This document shows positions 24,177-36,497 of a stretch of DNA of 64,000 nt, one piece after another. Location of the stretch: positions 620,001 to 684,000 of the forward strand of contig JAUDYN010000004.1 of NCBI GenBank assembly GCA_030407005.1. Direction: 5' to 3'. The DNA is from Desarmillaria ectypa. Taxonomy: Eukaryota > Basidiomycota > Agaricomycetes > Agaricales > Physalacriaceae. The notes under the pieces were generated by a model, which did no database searches, was not told the DNA's origin, and was given only the letters and a program-made list of their open reading frames with translations. Every line of letters starts with the position of its first letter. Position 1 is the first letter of the stretch. Position numbers and translations under genes: made by a program.

Positions 24177-24410
24177 TGTAACGAGCTGGCTACAGGCCCG
24201 GTCCCTTCCTCCATTTCATACCCTGTTGTCGCTCCACCTGCTCCACCATTCACACCTTGTTCGATATTATCTATTTGATATTAGTTAATAGTATAAAAGA
24301 GCTACGTACCATTGTAGTAGCTCGGGTTTTTCACAATTAACCAGCCTTTACACCTGTCACTATTTGCGTCAAGCTCCTTGTGAGAGCCCATGACTTTCGC
24401 CACCCTCTCA
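24177..24410 (+). repeat. 5' LTR of element D
   Basis: 234 bp, TGTAACGAGC to CACCCTCTCA. Compared with the 3' LTR it has 8 transitions, 7 of them at positions that are CpG in the 3' copy. TATAAAAG lies at 24292-24299. A pyrimidine-rich leader (about 24420-24535) follows. Confidence 0.95.
24292..24299 (+). promoter_or_regulatory. TATA box of element D LTR
   Basis: TATAAAAG, 119 bp before the LTR end. The same octamer is kept at 34356-34363 in the 3' LTR. It is the likely promoter core for the element transcript. Confidence 0.6.
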
Positions 24411-24596
24411 TATTTTTGACAGCTCCATTGGCTGTTTCTCTGCTTATTTCTATATCTATCTCTCAACTACATCTGCGCTTTTTTCTCTAAACACTTCTAT
24501 ATCTCTCTCTTTCTGTTGTATCTCTGGAAAACCTATGGCTTGATCACCCGAGGCCACTCCAATTTCGACACCTGAACCCTCTGTCTAATTACTGGG

Positions 24597-26841
24597 ATGT
24601 CTTGTTATGCTTTGTGCAGCTGCTGCAACACTATTGCAACAGGGCAGGTCTCGCCCAGAGCAGAGAGTCCCTTGTCTGAGTTATCTGGTGAGCCATCACC
24701 AGCTGTTCATCATACTAAAATTCGGATAGAACCCAGCACTGTGAGTGCTCAGGACTCTGATCCTGGTCTGGCTGCGAGCCATGTTCCAGTGTCTGGAAAA
24801 GCCACGCTGAGAAACCCTCCTTCCACATATGTACATGTGGAGGAGGAGAAGTCATATCCTTCTGAATCAGAGGATAATGATGATGTTGGTCCCCAAGGGA
24901 ATCTGACTGCTGCAAATATTTCAAAGAAGAATTTATATCATAGTAATATAGAAGATGAAAATGAATCTGATACATCTAGCACTAGTATGGAATCCGAGAA
25001 AGCATCAAGTAAGATGGATACTGAGGAACCTCCCTCTGCCCAACCAGCAAGGCTAGTAAGGCTTCACCATACTCAGAGTTTAGATGACCTGAGTAGGCAT
25101 GCAGTTCACTTCAAGGAACAACATGAAACAAGAAAGCTTACCAAGGAGCAAGCTTCCACAGTTAGAGCTGCAGAGCACAATCTGACAGCTAAACAGCATG
25201 AAATCCTGGCAAAACGTCAGGATAGAATCACTCGAGAACAGATTCAAAACCAACCTGAGACTCATAACACAACACCAGGCCCCAGTTCCTATGTTACAAA
25301 GGGAAAATTCATTGACTATAATCAGGAAATTGATGATTCGGAATTGGATATTGAGGCTCAACGTGAGGCACTCAATAACTGGAACCAAGTTTGTGATGAG
25401 GTACAGGAATCATTTGATGGTGACTTGGATGAATCTGAAATGGAGACACATTGTGATGATGAATTCACGACCATCAGAAAATCTTCAAAGCAGACCAAGG
25501 ATTCTAGCAAGTCCAAGGCTTTACGAACTGAGAAACTAACTGGTAGAACTGGCCGGTATGATGTCCTCAACATTGAGGAAACTTCAGATGAAGACTTGGA
25601 CAATCCTGAACCTGAAAAACATCAGAAAAGGCCTAAGAAATCAAAGAAAAGGATTTCAAAGAAGAAGAATGTTCATGATCTTGAGCCATTGGCAAGTGCA
25701 TTTGGTTGTCGAATGAAAGAAGTCATTCAGGGCAAATCTAAGGCATCCTCTAGTAGCCATCAGGAGAGCAGACATGGCTCTACTCATCCGACAGACCAGC
25801 TTCCAGCTGATAGCTTCTTGGCAAATGTCCTACAAGTGGGTAAATCCAAGAAGAAGCATTCAGGAAAGAAGAAAGTTTCACCAGAATAAAAACGAAAGCT
25901 TAACAAAAAGAAGAATGAGAAACGGAAATACCGGCAACAGACTAGCTCTTCTGATTTGGGGCCTTCGAGCTCTGATCCATCCTCTAGTGATGAGTCAGAC
26001 TCAGATTCTGACTACTCATTCTCTTCTCCATCAGACAGTGATCCATCAGATTCAGACTCTTCAGAATCATCAGATTTATCTCACCATAGTCATCACCATT
26101 GCCACCACAGAAGACGTAGACCTTATCATTGACATGGCCATAGTCATAGAAGAAATAGACAAGGTTGAAAAAGGATAATTCAGCCAATTCCCCCAACTCC
26201 ATATGATGGTACTGCAGATGGTGAGAAATTTCACCGTTTTACAATGGAAATGACTCAGTTCTGCAAAGAAGGTCAGGTGCCTCGAGACAAACAAGTATTC
26301 TTGGCATCACATTACCTGAAAGGAAAAGCTCTCTCATACTTCATCCAGAAGGTCTTTAAGAATCATGCAGAATGGACTCTGTTGACATTCTTATGTGGGA
26401 TGTTCAATGCTTGTTTCCCTCTGAATTATTGTAGTCAGCAACATGATAAAATAAAGAGATGTTATCAAAATGATCATACTGTTTCGGAATATGTTTACGA
26501 GCTTGAAACCTTATATGAACTTGTTGGAGTTACTAGCAAATGTGAATGTGTCATCAAACTTTGGGATGGATTCCAAAAAGAGATGCAACGAGAACTTCAC
26601 TAGGCAAAACTGAATAAGGAAGTTCATAGTTGGCGTTGCATTATTGAAGAAGCTGAACTTATTGAGATGGCTGATCTTGAGGCTGCACCCCACACCAAGG
26701 AAAAGAAGCCATCACAAGGAGGTAACAATGGCCAGGGTAACGGAAATAATGGAACCTCATTAAAGAAGAATAAGCATAATAATAACAACAAAGCTATTCT
26801 CACTATAAGAATGGACCCCAAAATGGTGGATCTGCACCATT
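24597..26841 (+). pseudogene. gag of element D
   Basis: One frame reads from ATG 24597, interrupted by TAA 25887-25889, TGA 26130-26132, TGA 26166-26168 and TAG 26601-26603. The first 430 codons are polar and acidic with Lys-rich clusters. A Ser/Asp-rich tract and a His/Arg-rich tract (about 25960-26160) come next. The capsid-like region (about 26170-26700; TPYDGT, then YLKGKALSYF) resembles gypsy Gag. The frame ends at 26841. An alternative start at ATG 24535-24537 is possible but would need a frame change. An A/AAC-rich run near 26785 marks the switch to the pol frame. Confidence 0.8.
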
Positions 26842-27499
26842 AGGTCATTCTACAGGTCATAACCAGGCATCATTGTCATCCAAAGGAGGCTCAAACAATA
26901 AGCCTCACAATTCTGGGCATAATGGAGGAGGTGGAAAGCCTTCAACATCATCCAAATCTGGCAAAATGTTGGACAGTAAGAAAGTGGAATTAGTAGCAGC
27001 TAATAAATGTTTCAATTGTGAGGAAGTTGGACATATGGCTCAGAACTATCCTCATAATAATACGGTCAAGTCCAATAATAAGAAAGGACCACCGGGATTC
27101 TCAGCACATAGCATGCATTATGAATTAGCTGATGAAAACCTTCAGAATCTTGCTGAAACGACAGAAACAGCAGCTCATATCTCAATTGGAATGATGTTCA
27201 TGTCTAATGAGGAAGATGGTCAGTCACAGCCCCAGCATTCATCTGATGAAAATATTCCAGACCTTGAATCTGTTTCAGAAACAGATAATTTGGGAAGTTC
27301 TGATTATGAATTGGACAGGGAGTGGGTATTACAAGCACTTGGAGAACTCTATACCTCACCTGATATGTCTGAAAATGAGGCCAAACCTTCAGTGGCAAGT
27401 TCTGATGCTTCGAATGAATCAGAATTGAATGATCTAGAAGCCTTCATTAGTGATTTCAGAAGTATAGAATGCAATGAGACCATACCAGTTCCTGGAATT

Positions 27500-28875
27500 G
27501 AGAATTTTAGCCTTTCATGGTCCGAAAAAGATGCCTGTTCCAAGGATCACAATAGCGAACCATTATACTGCTGGGCAGATGATGCAAAGAAAGTCTTTGG
27601 GTATCCAGAAACAGGGTATTCAGACTTCATTTTGCATCATGTAATGGATCCTCACTGGTGTCCTAATAGCATTGGCGATTTCTATCAATATGCAGCTGAG
27701 ATGAGCCTAAACCATGACACACCATATCCAGGAGATCAGCTTCATTGGGGAGCAGTGAGCTCTTATCGCTTTGGTGTGTTTTGTCTAAACAACGATACAT
27801 TTACTATTGTGGACACTGAATCAGAACATGGTGAACTCACAATCTCGGTATCCCTGCTTCGAAATCCAAAGTTTCAAATTGGCGCTTGGTATGTGAAGCA
27901 ATGTGCAAGACTGCTTGCACTGCTATTTGATTCTGCAAAGTGGTTTAGCAAGTCCTCAGAACTTGGAGCTGCCCTTATTCAAGGATTACACTTTACTCTG
28001 AGCCATGGCATCAGTAATTACCCTGACTTGAAGGAATTAGGCTTTAATGAGAACCAAGTTTCACCCTATGACCGGTTCAGTATAACCCGAGAAGTTCAAT
28101 CAGACAAGCTTACAGTTGTAGACTATTCTAACCTCGCAATACTTCAAATTGATGCTATAAGACTTGAAAACCCATACTTTGATGCTATCGGATGGTTATC
28201 GAAGAACTTGAAGGCATTTCTGACTATTCAATATGAGTCACTCCTTCTTGATGAGCTTCGTTTTGAAAAACTAAAGCATGCTAAAGCTACCAAGATTAGA
28301 TCTGAGCAATGGCAACTTCAAAGAATGGGAAATGTACTTGCTGAAGCTCTTGAAGCAAAGCTTCATGAGAGCCAACCATACCCAGGGGATACCTCAGAAC
28401 CTCACGGTCATCTTCACTTCACAGTGTGGGAATCTAAAGAAGATCACATACTTAAGTTCATTGATCATGACTGAGGATTAGGAGGAGAATTACCTATCTC
28501 ATGGATATTAGACCCACAATTTAGTCCAGGAGAGTTCTGGGGAAGGCAACTGGCTATGTTCAACCACATACCTGCCTTTCAGAACATGGATTACCCTCAG
28601 ATGGGACATCTGCTAGCCACTGCCACTCGAAAATCCTTGACTAAGCATGTTCCATTTATCAAGGAATTCAGGAATATGGAAGAGGATGTTTCATACATCA
28701 TTTATCCTCATCCGAGAAAGCCCTCTCAAGAGTACATCATTGAGGATATTCATCGTGAGTTTAAAACATCAGTACCAATCAAGTACCTGACCAATCCGAA
28801 CTTCAATCTGCCAAATTGGTACCAGAAGAAGCTTGATGAAGCCTATGAAAATCTTCTACAATGCCTGAAAAGCCC
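27500..28875 (+). repeat. Five tandem protein repeats between knuckle and protease of D
   Basis: Five modules begin near 27500, 27762, 28068, 28408 and 28684, spaced 87-113 codons. Shared core: an aromatic strand (YRFGVF, DRFSIT, LHFTVW, VSYIIY), an acidic VD or ID, a hydrophobic strand, then L-x-N/D-P-x-F/W (LLRNPKF, RLENPYF, ILDPQFS, LTNPNFN; first copy MDPHWCP), then an aromatic residue and a helix. PYPGD recurs before two modules. I recognise no known family. Confidence 0.65.
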
Positions 28876-31800
28876 TGTTGAATATGAGTTCCTTACCTGC
28901 TTGTTCTCGAAGTCTATGGAAATGAACCCATTTGAGAAAGAGCTTGATTCCATGGTTGCAGCAGCTGATAACTACTTGCACTTGATGAATGGCAACTTGC
29001 ATTGGGAAGAATGAAATGGCTACACTCATATTATGAGAATCGCAGGAGTCCAAATCGAGCCAAAGACATACCCTGCTATCCAGCAAAATGCCTCAGTTGT
29101 CAAGGACATCAGCCGTGTGATGCCACGACCTCTGGTTATTGTCATTGATATCAATAGAAAGCCATGCTGAGCCTTGGTTGATACAGGCTCACTGGGAGAT
29201 TTCATGTCTACTCAATTAGCAGATCAGTTAAGGGTATTCAAGACATACCTTCCATCGCCAATCCCTTTGCATCTTGCAGTACAAGGATCTCGTTCAAAGA
29301 TTCTCTATGGGACAAAGGTTCAATTCAAGTACCAGAGCATCAAGTCGGAACATTACTTTGACATCGTAAACCTCTCTGGTTATGATTTGGTCCTCGGAAC
29401 CCCATGGTTGTACCAGTATAATGTTCATGTTGGCTTTAATCCATCATCTATCGAGATTGGAAGTAACGCGGCATTGCCTATGGTGGGTGATAATGTTAGC
29501 CATATTCAGACTCAAGCTATGATGGTTAGTGAGAATGCACTTGAGCAAGTTCGTGCAGAGCTTCATGAGTATGCAGCCCCCATCTGCAAAACAGCTTCAG
29601 AAACACCATTACCACCACTATGGGCCATCAACCACAAGATCCCATTGATTGATGAGCACAAGACATATCCCTGGAGGCCATCTAGATGCCCTGAGGCTTT
29701 TTGCTCGCAATGGGACCAAAAATGAAGGGATTACTTGTCTTCAGGTAGGTGGAAACTTACTACTGCAGGGAATTCAGTACCAATGTTGCTGATTCCAAAA
29801 GTAGGGAAGCAAAAACACTTACTCCGAACCGTCATTGACTTGCGATCACGCAACACCAACACTCACAAAGTATCAGCACCTCTTCCAAGTATTGAAGGGA
29901 TCTTGCATCGTGTTGTGAAATGCAAATACCAAAGTATTATTGACAGCAAGGATGCCTACGAGCAAATCCGAATTGTTCCTGAGCATGTTGATAGGACTAC
30001 TGTCACAACTCCTGATGGAAATATGGTCAGTCTCGTTCTACAACAGGGTGACTGCAATGCACCTGCAACTTACCAGGCACTGATGAACCATATCTTCTCA
30101 CCCTACATAGGTGTCTTCATGGAGGTTTACCTAGACGATGTTATCATCTATTCAGACACAGTTGAGGATCACATTAAGCATGTTAAATATATTATTGATG
30201 TGTTGAAGTGAGAACAATTATACTTAAGTGCCTCGAAACTTAACTTCTTACCAAAAGAAATGAAAGTACTTGGTCATATTATTGACAATAATGGAATATG
30301 TATGGATCCTGATAAGGTAGACTCTGTAATCAACTGGAAAACTCCTATATCAAAAGGATTGTTGTCAGGATTTCTCGGAAGTGTAGGATATCTCGCAGAT
30401 GACTTACGTTGCATCCGTGGTCCCATGGGAATCCTTCATACTCTTACAGGCTCAACAGTCCCATTCCATTGGTCCTACACTGAACAGTGAGCCTTTGATG
30501 AGATCAAGGAAATTGTTGAGCATCACCGTAACCATAGCCGAGTACCATTAGAATACTCACCAAATCATAAACCTGTCTGGATGGTCACAGATGCAAGCTC
30601 TGCAAGCATTGCAGGCTATGTTGCACAAGATAATGAATGGCAAAAGGCCAAAGTCACAGCTTTCTATTTGGCAAAGCTCAGTTCAGCACAACAGAATTAC
30701 GTGGTTCATGAACTAGAAATGCTAGCAGGTCTTGAAACAATGCTACGCCACCGGGATGTCCTACAGGGTATTCATTTCACATGGATAACAGATCATAAGA
30801 GATTAATTCACCTTATGAAGCAAAAAGACCTAACAGGAAGGCAAGCATGTTGGTTAGAAAAGATGAGCATGTTCGATTTCGAAATACAATACATACCTGG
30901 TGAAACCAATGTCCTCTCAGATGCCCTCTCATGCATATACACCAACGACGCCCCTGGTACTGTTCGCGCATGCTCTGAATACACTGTTCATGATGATAAT
31001 GTCAGTATGGATCACCTAAACAACCATGGAATCACCATACTATTACTAGCAGGCTTGGAAGCCTTTGCAGCACATACAACCCGTGCCAGAGCACTCCCAA
31101 AATGATCCAATGCAGATACAGGTCGTCCAGAAATGTCATTTGAGTTTGCAAAGAGGATGAAAGGTCATATACACATTGTTGGCCCTAGATGCACACAGGA
31201 GGGCGGGAGTACCGAAAATTTGGCTTCATCATCGTCCAGTACACGTCGCAATAGCCCTAAGTTCATTAACGAACCCAAAACGCGGTCAGAAAGCAGTGAA
31301 AATGATGATAAACAGCAGGAAAAGCTCACCATCAAAATCCCTGCAAGATCAAGCCATAGCTTCAAGGATACAAGCCAGAACTTATCCAAACAACCTGCCA
31401 GAGCTTCAGGAGACATGTCTAGAGGATCCAAGAGCAAGGACTTGTCGCACAAAAGTCAGGATGGCAGTAGATCTGAAGAGACTGATGCTCAAAGTGTCAG
31501 CAAAGCAAGATCACATGATCAGAAAAAAGTCGGCACTGACTCAGATTTGACTGGGGCAACATTGCTCAATGCTATCCCCTCACTCAATGGCCTCAACTTT
31601 GAAAAGGCAATACAGCACCAGTATTCTAATGATCCTCTCTTTAAGAAAATAGTGGAAAACCCGGCCCACTTTGCTAACTTTGAGTGGAACCAGGATATTG
31701 GCCTTCTCTATCTAAAGAAGGATAATGACCGACTTCTCTGCATACCTCGTACTCTCGTAAATAGTCATACAGCTCAAGAAATTATTATTTCAGAAGCTCA

Positions 31801-33059
31801 TTCAATTTTAGCTCATCTTGGTGCAAGCAAAATGTTGGATTACCTTCGCCAGAATGTATGGTGGAAGGATATGGTTTCAGATGTCAAATCATATTGTGAG
31901 TCATGTCGTACTTGCAAAATGAGCAAGCCTAACAACCAGAAGCCTTATGGTCTTCTGCATCCTCTCAAGGTTCCGTCGTATCCCTGGGAAGCTATTGGTA
32001 TTGACTTTGTGGGACCATTACCAGATTCAAAAAATCGCGATGGAACTTTTGACTTGATAACTGTTATTATTGACCTATTTACTTCAATGGTACACATTGT
32101 TCCATGCCATACAACCTACTCTGCTCGCCAAGTGGCTGAACTGATGTTTGAGCATGTCTACAAGCACCATGGAATGCCTCGACGGATTATAAGTGATCGT
32201 GACTCTCTGTTCACTAGTGTCTTTTGGAAAAGACTACATGAGCTTACAGGAACCCAGCTGAATATGTCCAGTGCATATCACCCTCAGAGTGATGGGGCTA
32301 CAGAACAAGCTAATTGTACCATTACCCAGATGTTATGGCAGTGCATAGACTCCACTCAAAAGAATTGGGTATCAAAATTACCAGCCATTGAATTTGCCCT
32401 TAATTGTGCTCAGTCGGAAACTACTGGATATGCTCCATTCATGCTCAACACAGGATGGATGCCTCGATCAATGATATGGAACTCGAACATGAAGAATGAG
32501 TACCCATCAGTCCATTCCTTTATCCAATTGCAACATCTAGCTATTATATTAGCTCATGATGCAATTCTTGAGGCTTGAGTCAAGCAAACTTGGATCACAA
32601 ATAGGAAGAGGCATTTTGAGCTCTTCCATGAAGGTGATTTGGTATATGTATCCACCCAGAATTTGAAGTTTGCTAAAGGTCTAGCTCGCAAATTAATTCC
32701 AAAATATATTGGCCCTTATAAGATATCAAGGGACTTTGGAAATCATTTATTCCATGTGGAGCTACCTTCAAGCTTTATTCAGAGAGGAGTACACCCAGTT
32801 TTTCACTCTTTCTTGCTTCGGATACATGTTCCTAATGATGATTGTAGATTTCCAGGATGTCTCGACACCCAGATACAACAGACTCTAGAGGCAGACCCTC
32901 AATGGAAAATTGAATGGATATTATCACATCATGGTGCTAAGGATCAAGCAGTGTTTAAAGTGAAATGGACTACTGGTGATATTACGTGGATGCCATTTGA
33001 CCAGCTTGTAGGGCTTGGCAGTCTCACTGACTATCTTGATCTGTTGGGATGTACGTCTA

Positions 33060-34129
33060 TTGGTAACCTTCCAAGGGGTCAAGCACCACTACCACCTAAT
33101 CCCGAACAGTATGGAATTTCCATGGGGAGTATCTTATTTGATTTAGATGATCATGCAAGAGTAGAAAAGGGTACATCTGTTGTGATTTTTCCTTCACTTG
33201 TGCATCCTTTCCCTCATTATTCCCCACTATGCTATTCTCCCTCCAGATCCATCACCTCTCTATTTCCCCCAGCTATGCCCATTGACCATGCTAAATCCTG
33301 TGGTAATAAGGGTCGCAAACTCCCTGCTTACCTTCGTCCTCTGATCGCTACTGCTTCGGTGCCAATTCCAAAGGCCTTCACTATTCGCAGGAATTGCAAG
33401 TGGTTTGATGTTCATGAAGCCCCAGGCTCAGGTGCCTTTGGAGGCCTCGTCACAAAAGTCCATGCTGTACACATGCTCAAGTGTGTTGAACACAACCATC
33501 TTCTTCGTAATGTGCATGCCAAGGATGGGATTTCAGAGTGCAGACAGATTCACTCAGAGCCCATTGCCTATGGTGCCATTGCTGCATCCTTCAATGCAGG
33601 TCCCCAGCCTGAAAAGTTCGTCGAGTGGATCAAGCCCAGTCCCACTAACCCCAATGGGACTAATTCCTACACTCTATCGAATCTCCTTACCCCATCCCCT
33701 ACCAGTAAAGGGCTTCGCGTTGACATGAAGTTCCTCTTCGATCCTCGCAAGCTCATCATTCCTGGCTATGTCATTATCCCTGAATGGGAATACAACAAAA
33801 CTTGTTTCCTTGGCCATCAGATATTATTCCAGCGCAAAACTGCCAAGGAAAGGGCTATCCAGCGTCGCCTCGATAAAAAAGCTGGATTGATGTGGGATGA
33901 ACAATCCGAAGGGCGCTACACTTCTACGGCAGACTCATGGGATGGATTTCTGTCAGATGATCTCCCCGAGTTCATTGAAGGCAGCACTGGATCAACCGAT
34001 GCAGATGGAGACCCAGATCCAGATCATGGAAAGACCGCTCTTGAAGAACAGGATGGCCTGCTCTATTACCATGATTTGGAGGGCGACAAAACCGATGCGA
34101 ATGGAGATACCACCATGAATAATAAGTAA
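33060..34129 (+). other. Unknown C-terminal extension of element D Pol
   Basis: After the chromodomain the reading frame continues uninterrupted for about 355 codons. Visible pieces are a Pro/Ser stretch, FTIRRNCKWFDVHEAPG, HAVHMLKCVEHNHLL with several Cys and His, VDMKFLFDPRKLIIPGYVII, a basic KTAKERAIQRRLDKKAG segment and an acidic tail. No transmembrane segment or known catalytic motif is evident. An open frame this long in a decayed element suggests it was coding. Confidence 0.6.
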
Positions 34130-34240
34130 CTTTGTAATGTCTCTCATTTTGCCCTTCATTTCATTGATTTCTGTTGATCACAATCATTTATTTCTTTTAC
34201 TCTACCTACAATGTCCCACTTCGTTGGCCAGGAGGGCGTA

Positions 34241-34474
34241 TGTAACGAGCCGGCTACAGGCCCGGTCCCTTCCTCCATTTCATACCCTGTTGTCGCTCCA
34301 CCTGCTCCACCGTTCGCGCCTTGTTCGATATTATCTATTTGATATTAGTTAGTAGTATAAAAGAGCTACGTACCGTTGTAGTAGCTCGGGTTTTTCGCAA
34401 TTAACCAGCCTTTACACCTGTCACTATTTGCGTCAAGCTCCTTGTGAGAGCCCGTGACTTTCGCCACCCTCTCA
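34241..34474 (+). repeat. 3' LTR of element D
   Basis: 234 bp, preceded by a purine-rich tract (CAGGAGGGCGTA) and followed by the target duplication GACTG. It keeps all seven CpGs that the 5' LTR has lost. Confidence 0.95.
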
Positions 34475-34618
34475 GACTGACGTGTAATTAAAAGAATTAA
34501 AAGGGTGAAAAATCGAATTAAATAATACCTGGTGCCTTCATATTAAGTCACAGTCAAAGAGACGAAGGCTGCCGATCAGGGGACTGAAGCAATTAGGCTG
34601 TTGAAACGTTGACCAGCG

Positions 34619-35400
34619 GTGATGCGCCTTTTTCAAAGTTCGCGACCATCTTGCTCACTGTTTCCTCTTATCAGATACCATGATGATGACCGCCGAAGAA
34701 ATGAATACGCTCAACCAATAAACTCTCTTCCGTACCCTCTGCTGCCTCAGCAAGCCTTAACCACCAAAGCGCAAACTATTCAGCACACTGTCACGATATT
34801 CAAAAACGCAAAGCATATCCCAGCGACGAGGTACGTTACCTTTCTTTGGTCTTGGTCTCGTTAACACCTGGCTGATTAGCAAGTCGCCTTGAAGATCCTG
34901 CGGATGCCCTTGATATGCAGATTGTCCGCAAAGCCCGGAAAGGTGCTCGCCCAAGATGACCTTGTGCATAGCTCTGTAAAAGGCCATTTTCAGTGCGCGC
35001 GATAGTGTCGTCTACAAAACATCGGTTACAGATCTCACTTGATCTCCACTCTCATTAACCGAGATCATTCTTCGTTCACCGTTTCTCAGGACATCGACCT
35101 GGCGAATGAAGTGAGACCCTTTTCATTGCCATGCTTGTAATGCCACTATCCTGCGCTTCCTCAGACCCGAGTATCCCTCATCATATCGTTGAGGACCCTT
35201 CCGTTGCGACACCATGACCCTTCGGAGGGATAGCAGAACCATCTAGCTCGAATCAGGTTCAATTATATATCACTGGCGGGACCTGATTGGTCGTGACGCA
35301 TGCGTCGTCCGTGCAGAAAGTCGCGAGTTCAATAGGGCATCAGGTCTTCAACTGATGAAAAAGCAGCAGAGCCCGGAGAAACGTCCGGCTGATATCTTGG
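34619..35400 (+). pseudogene. FunK1 kinase relic
   Basis: Pieces in shifting frames match the kinase at 22272: LINRDHSSFTVSQDIDLAN (about 35045-35107) against the DRSAIIVSQAIDLAN part, LFIAMLVMPL then PHHIVEDPS (about 35117-35205), and YHWRDLIGRDACVVRAES (about 35268-35325). The catalytic loop is not found. Upstream, an open frame at 34619-34835 followed by a GTACGT donor may be an earlier exon. Unlike the transposons it keeps many CpGs, so its decay is by frameshift more than by transition. Confidence 0.7.
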
Positions 35401-36420
35401 TTTTCATGGAAACCATCAGGTGATCCAGTCTAGTGGTTGTCGATGCAGAGGTGTAGATAACGCGCATGGACACAATCACGAGTCGGCTTTTCCATTGAGA
35501 ATAGTCACGCTGAAGACCAGTGCAAAGGGCGTCAGCAATGAAGTCGGTCTGGCCCTCGAACCTTGTCAGTGACATTGTTGTTATTGCCAAAGTCGCGGAA
35601 AGGAACTAGTGGAGCATTTACTCTATGAGGCTCCCTTTGGTATTCATAGTTCCACGATTTCACCGGCTAAGGACTTTCTTCGCTTTCAGGCTCCCTCAAG
35701 GCCTCGAAGCGACCGCCGGTCCTTCGCCTATTTTGCCTGCCACTGCCTGGCGAAATTTAGAAGCCAACGTACTCGCGAACCTACACAGGGCAGCGCAAGG
35801 CGTTACCAATCGTTCTGAGACCTGGAGCAGTGGCGATATAGTCAGAGACTATAGCCGGTTTCTCTACAGTCTGTTTCTTCGAGCTCATTGGTCCAAGCTT
35901 CGCGTCAAGGTTGGTTGATGTCGACACAATATAAAGTGGTAAAGACGCGTAACGGTCATGGTCGTTTGACTTTACTGTCACTGATAGCTGACCATCCCCG
36001 ATTCTTCCCGTTCTTCTCATCACTGATTTCATCTTGTCGTCAAGTTTCATCTGACGGCGGTTCTCCGTTGACTTTGCGGGGATTTCAAGTCAGTAATTCC
36101 CACAAAAATTACTCCCTAGGCTTTGTGCACCATGATTTTCTCCGAGCTGCCGCTGGCTCACAGTTACCCCGTGCATATTTTTGTCTTGTTTCACCTTGAC
36201 GCTGGGTCAGCGAAGCTTCGCTTGTGATCCCGAGGCCTTACCAGCGATCGTGTGCCTACATAATCCATCAGCATCCTCTTTCCCAAGGTCTATCATCGGA
36301 ATAATGCTCACTGAATGGTGACAACGCGATTGTTCAGTGCCATACGTCCTGTCATGATTTATCCGTTTCATCGGACTACCTCGGTGTGAAGGACTCTAAC
36401 AGTGACTGGTATTTACCGGT
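35401..36420. other. CpG-rich stretch without a recognised gene
   Basis: About 20 CpGs fall in 35641-35940 alone, in contrast to the transposon blocks. An open frame at 35625-35918 (NLEANVLANLHRAAQ, DIVRDYSRFLYSLF) looks protein-like but I cannot name it. The rest may be kinase 3' debris and the promoter region of the xylanase relic. Confidence 0.35.
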
Positions 36421-36447
36421 GCTCCGCTTAAAGATTAAGGAGAATGG

Positions 36448-36454
36448 TATATAA
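36448..36454 (+). promoter_or_regulatory. Possible TATA box of the GH10 gene
   Basis: TATATAA, 44 bp before the ATG at 36498. Position and sequence are plausible, but there is no other support. Confidence 0.35.
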
Positions 36455-36497
36455 CATACAGGACCACTGATGTCCCGTCGAGTAATCTTCTCTCGCC

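Larger units (their letters stand above)
26786..34129 (+). pseudogene. Zinc knuckle and pol of element D
   Basis: A single frame interrupted only by TGA (28472, 29012, 29168, 29723, 30209, 30488, 31103, 32576). Domains in order: a knuckle CFNCEEVGHMAQNY (27008-27049) whose last Cys is Tyr; a five-fold repeated region (27500-28875); protease with ALVDTGSLGDF after 29168; RT about 29735-30480 with intact VYLDDV (30128-30139); RNase H about 30581-30960 (VTDASSASIAGY); a Ser-rich linker; integrase about 31760-32560 with an H-H-C-C finger, GIDFVGP, SDRDSLF and the Glu of ATEQAN; a chromodomain about 32900-33050 (WKIEWILSHH, WMPFDQL); and an unknown C-terminal extension to TAA 34127-34129. Most TGAs sit where Arg is expected. 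Confidence 0.9.
24177..34474 (+). mobile_element. Complete decayed Ty3/gypsy element D with duplication GACTG
   Basis: 10,298 bp with two 234-bp LTRs, flanked by GACTG at 24172-24176 and 34475-34479. Gag-pol covers nearly all of the interior, about 9.5 kb. It differs in LTR, leader and protein from the other gypsy copies here. The two LTRs differ at 8 sites, all transitions. It carries 12 in-frame stops and one frame change, so it is dead but much younger than the neighbours. It lies between two FunK1 loci. Confidence 0.95.

Noticed and set aside
26780..26845. Programmed frameshift between gag and pol in element D
   Set aside because: The frame changes -1 in an AAT/AAC run before the zinc knuckle, which normally belongs to Gag, and no slippery heptamer or stem is evident. 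An indel in a low-complexity run is more likely.
34757..34987. Minus-strand frame in the FunK1 relic region
   Set aside because: Overlaps plus-strand kinase similarity and has no support.
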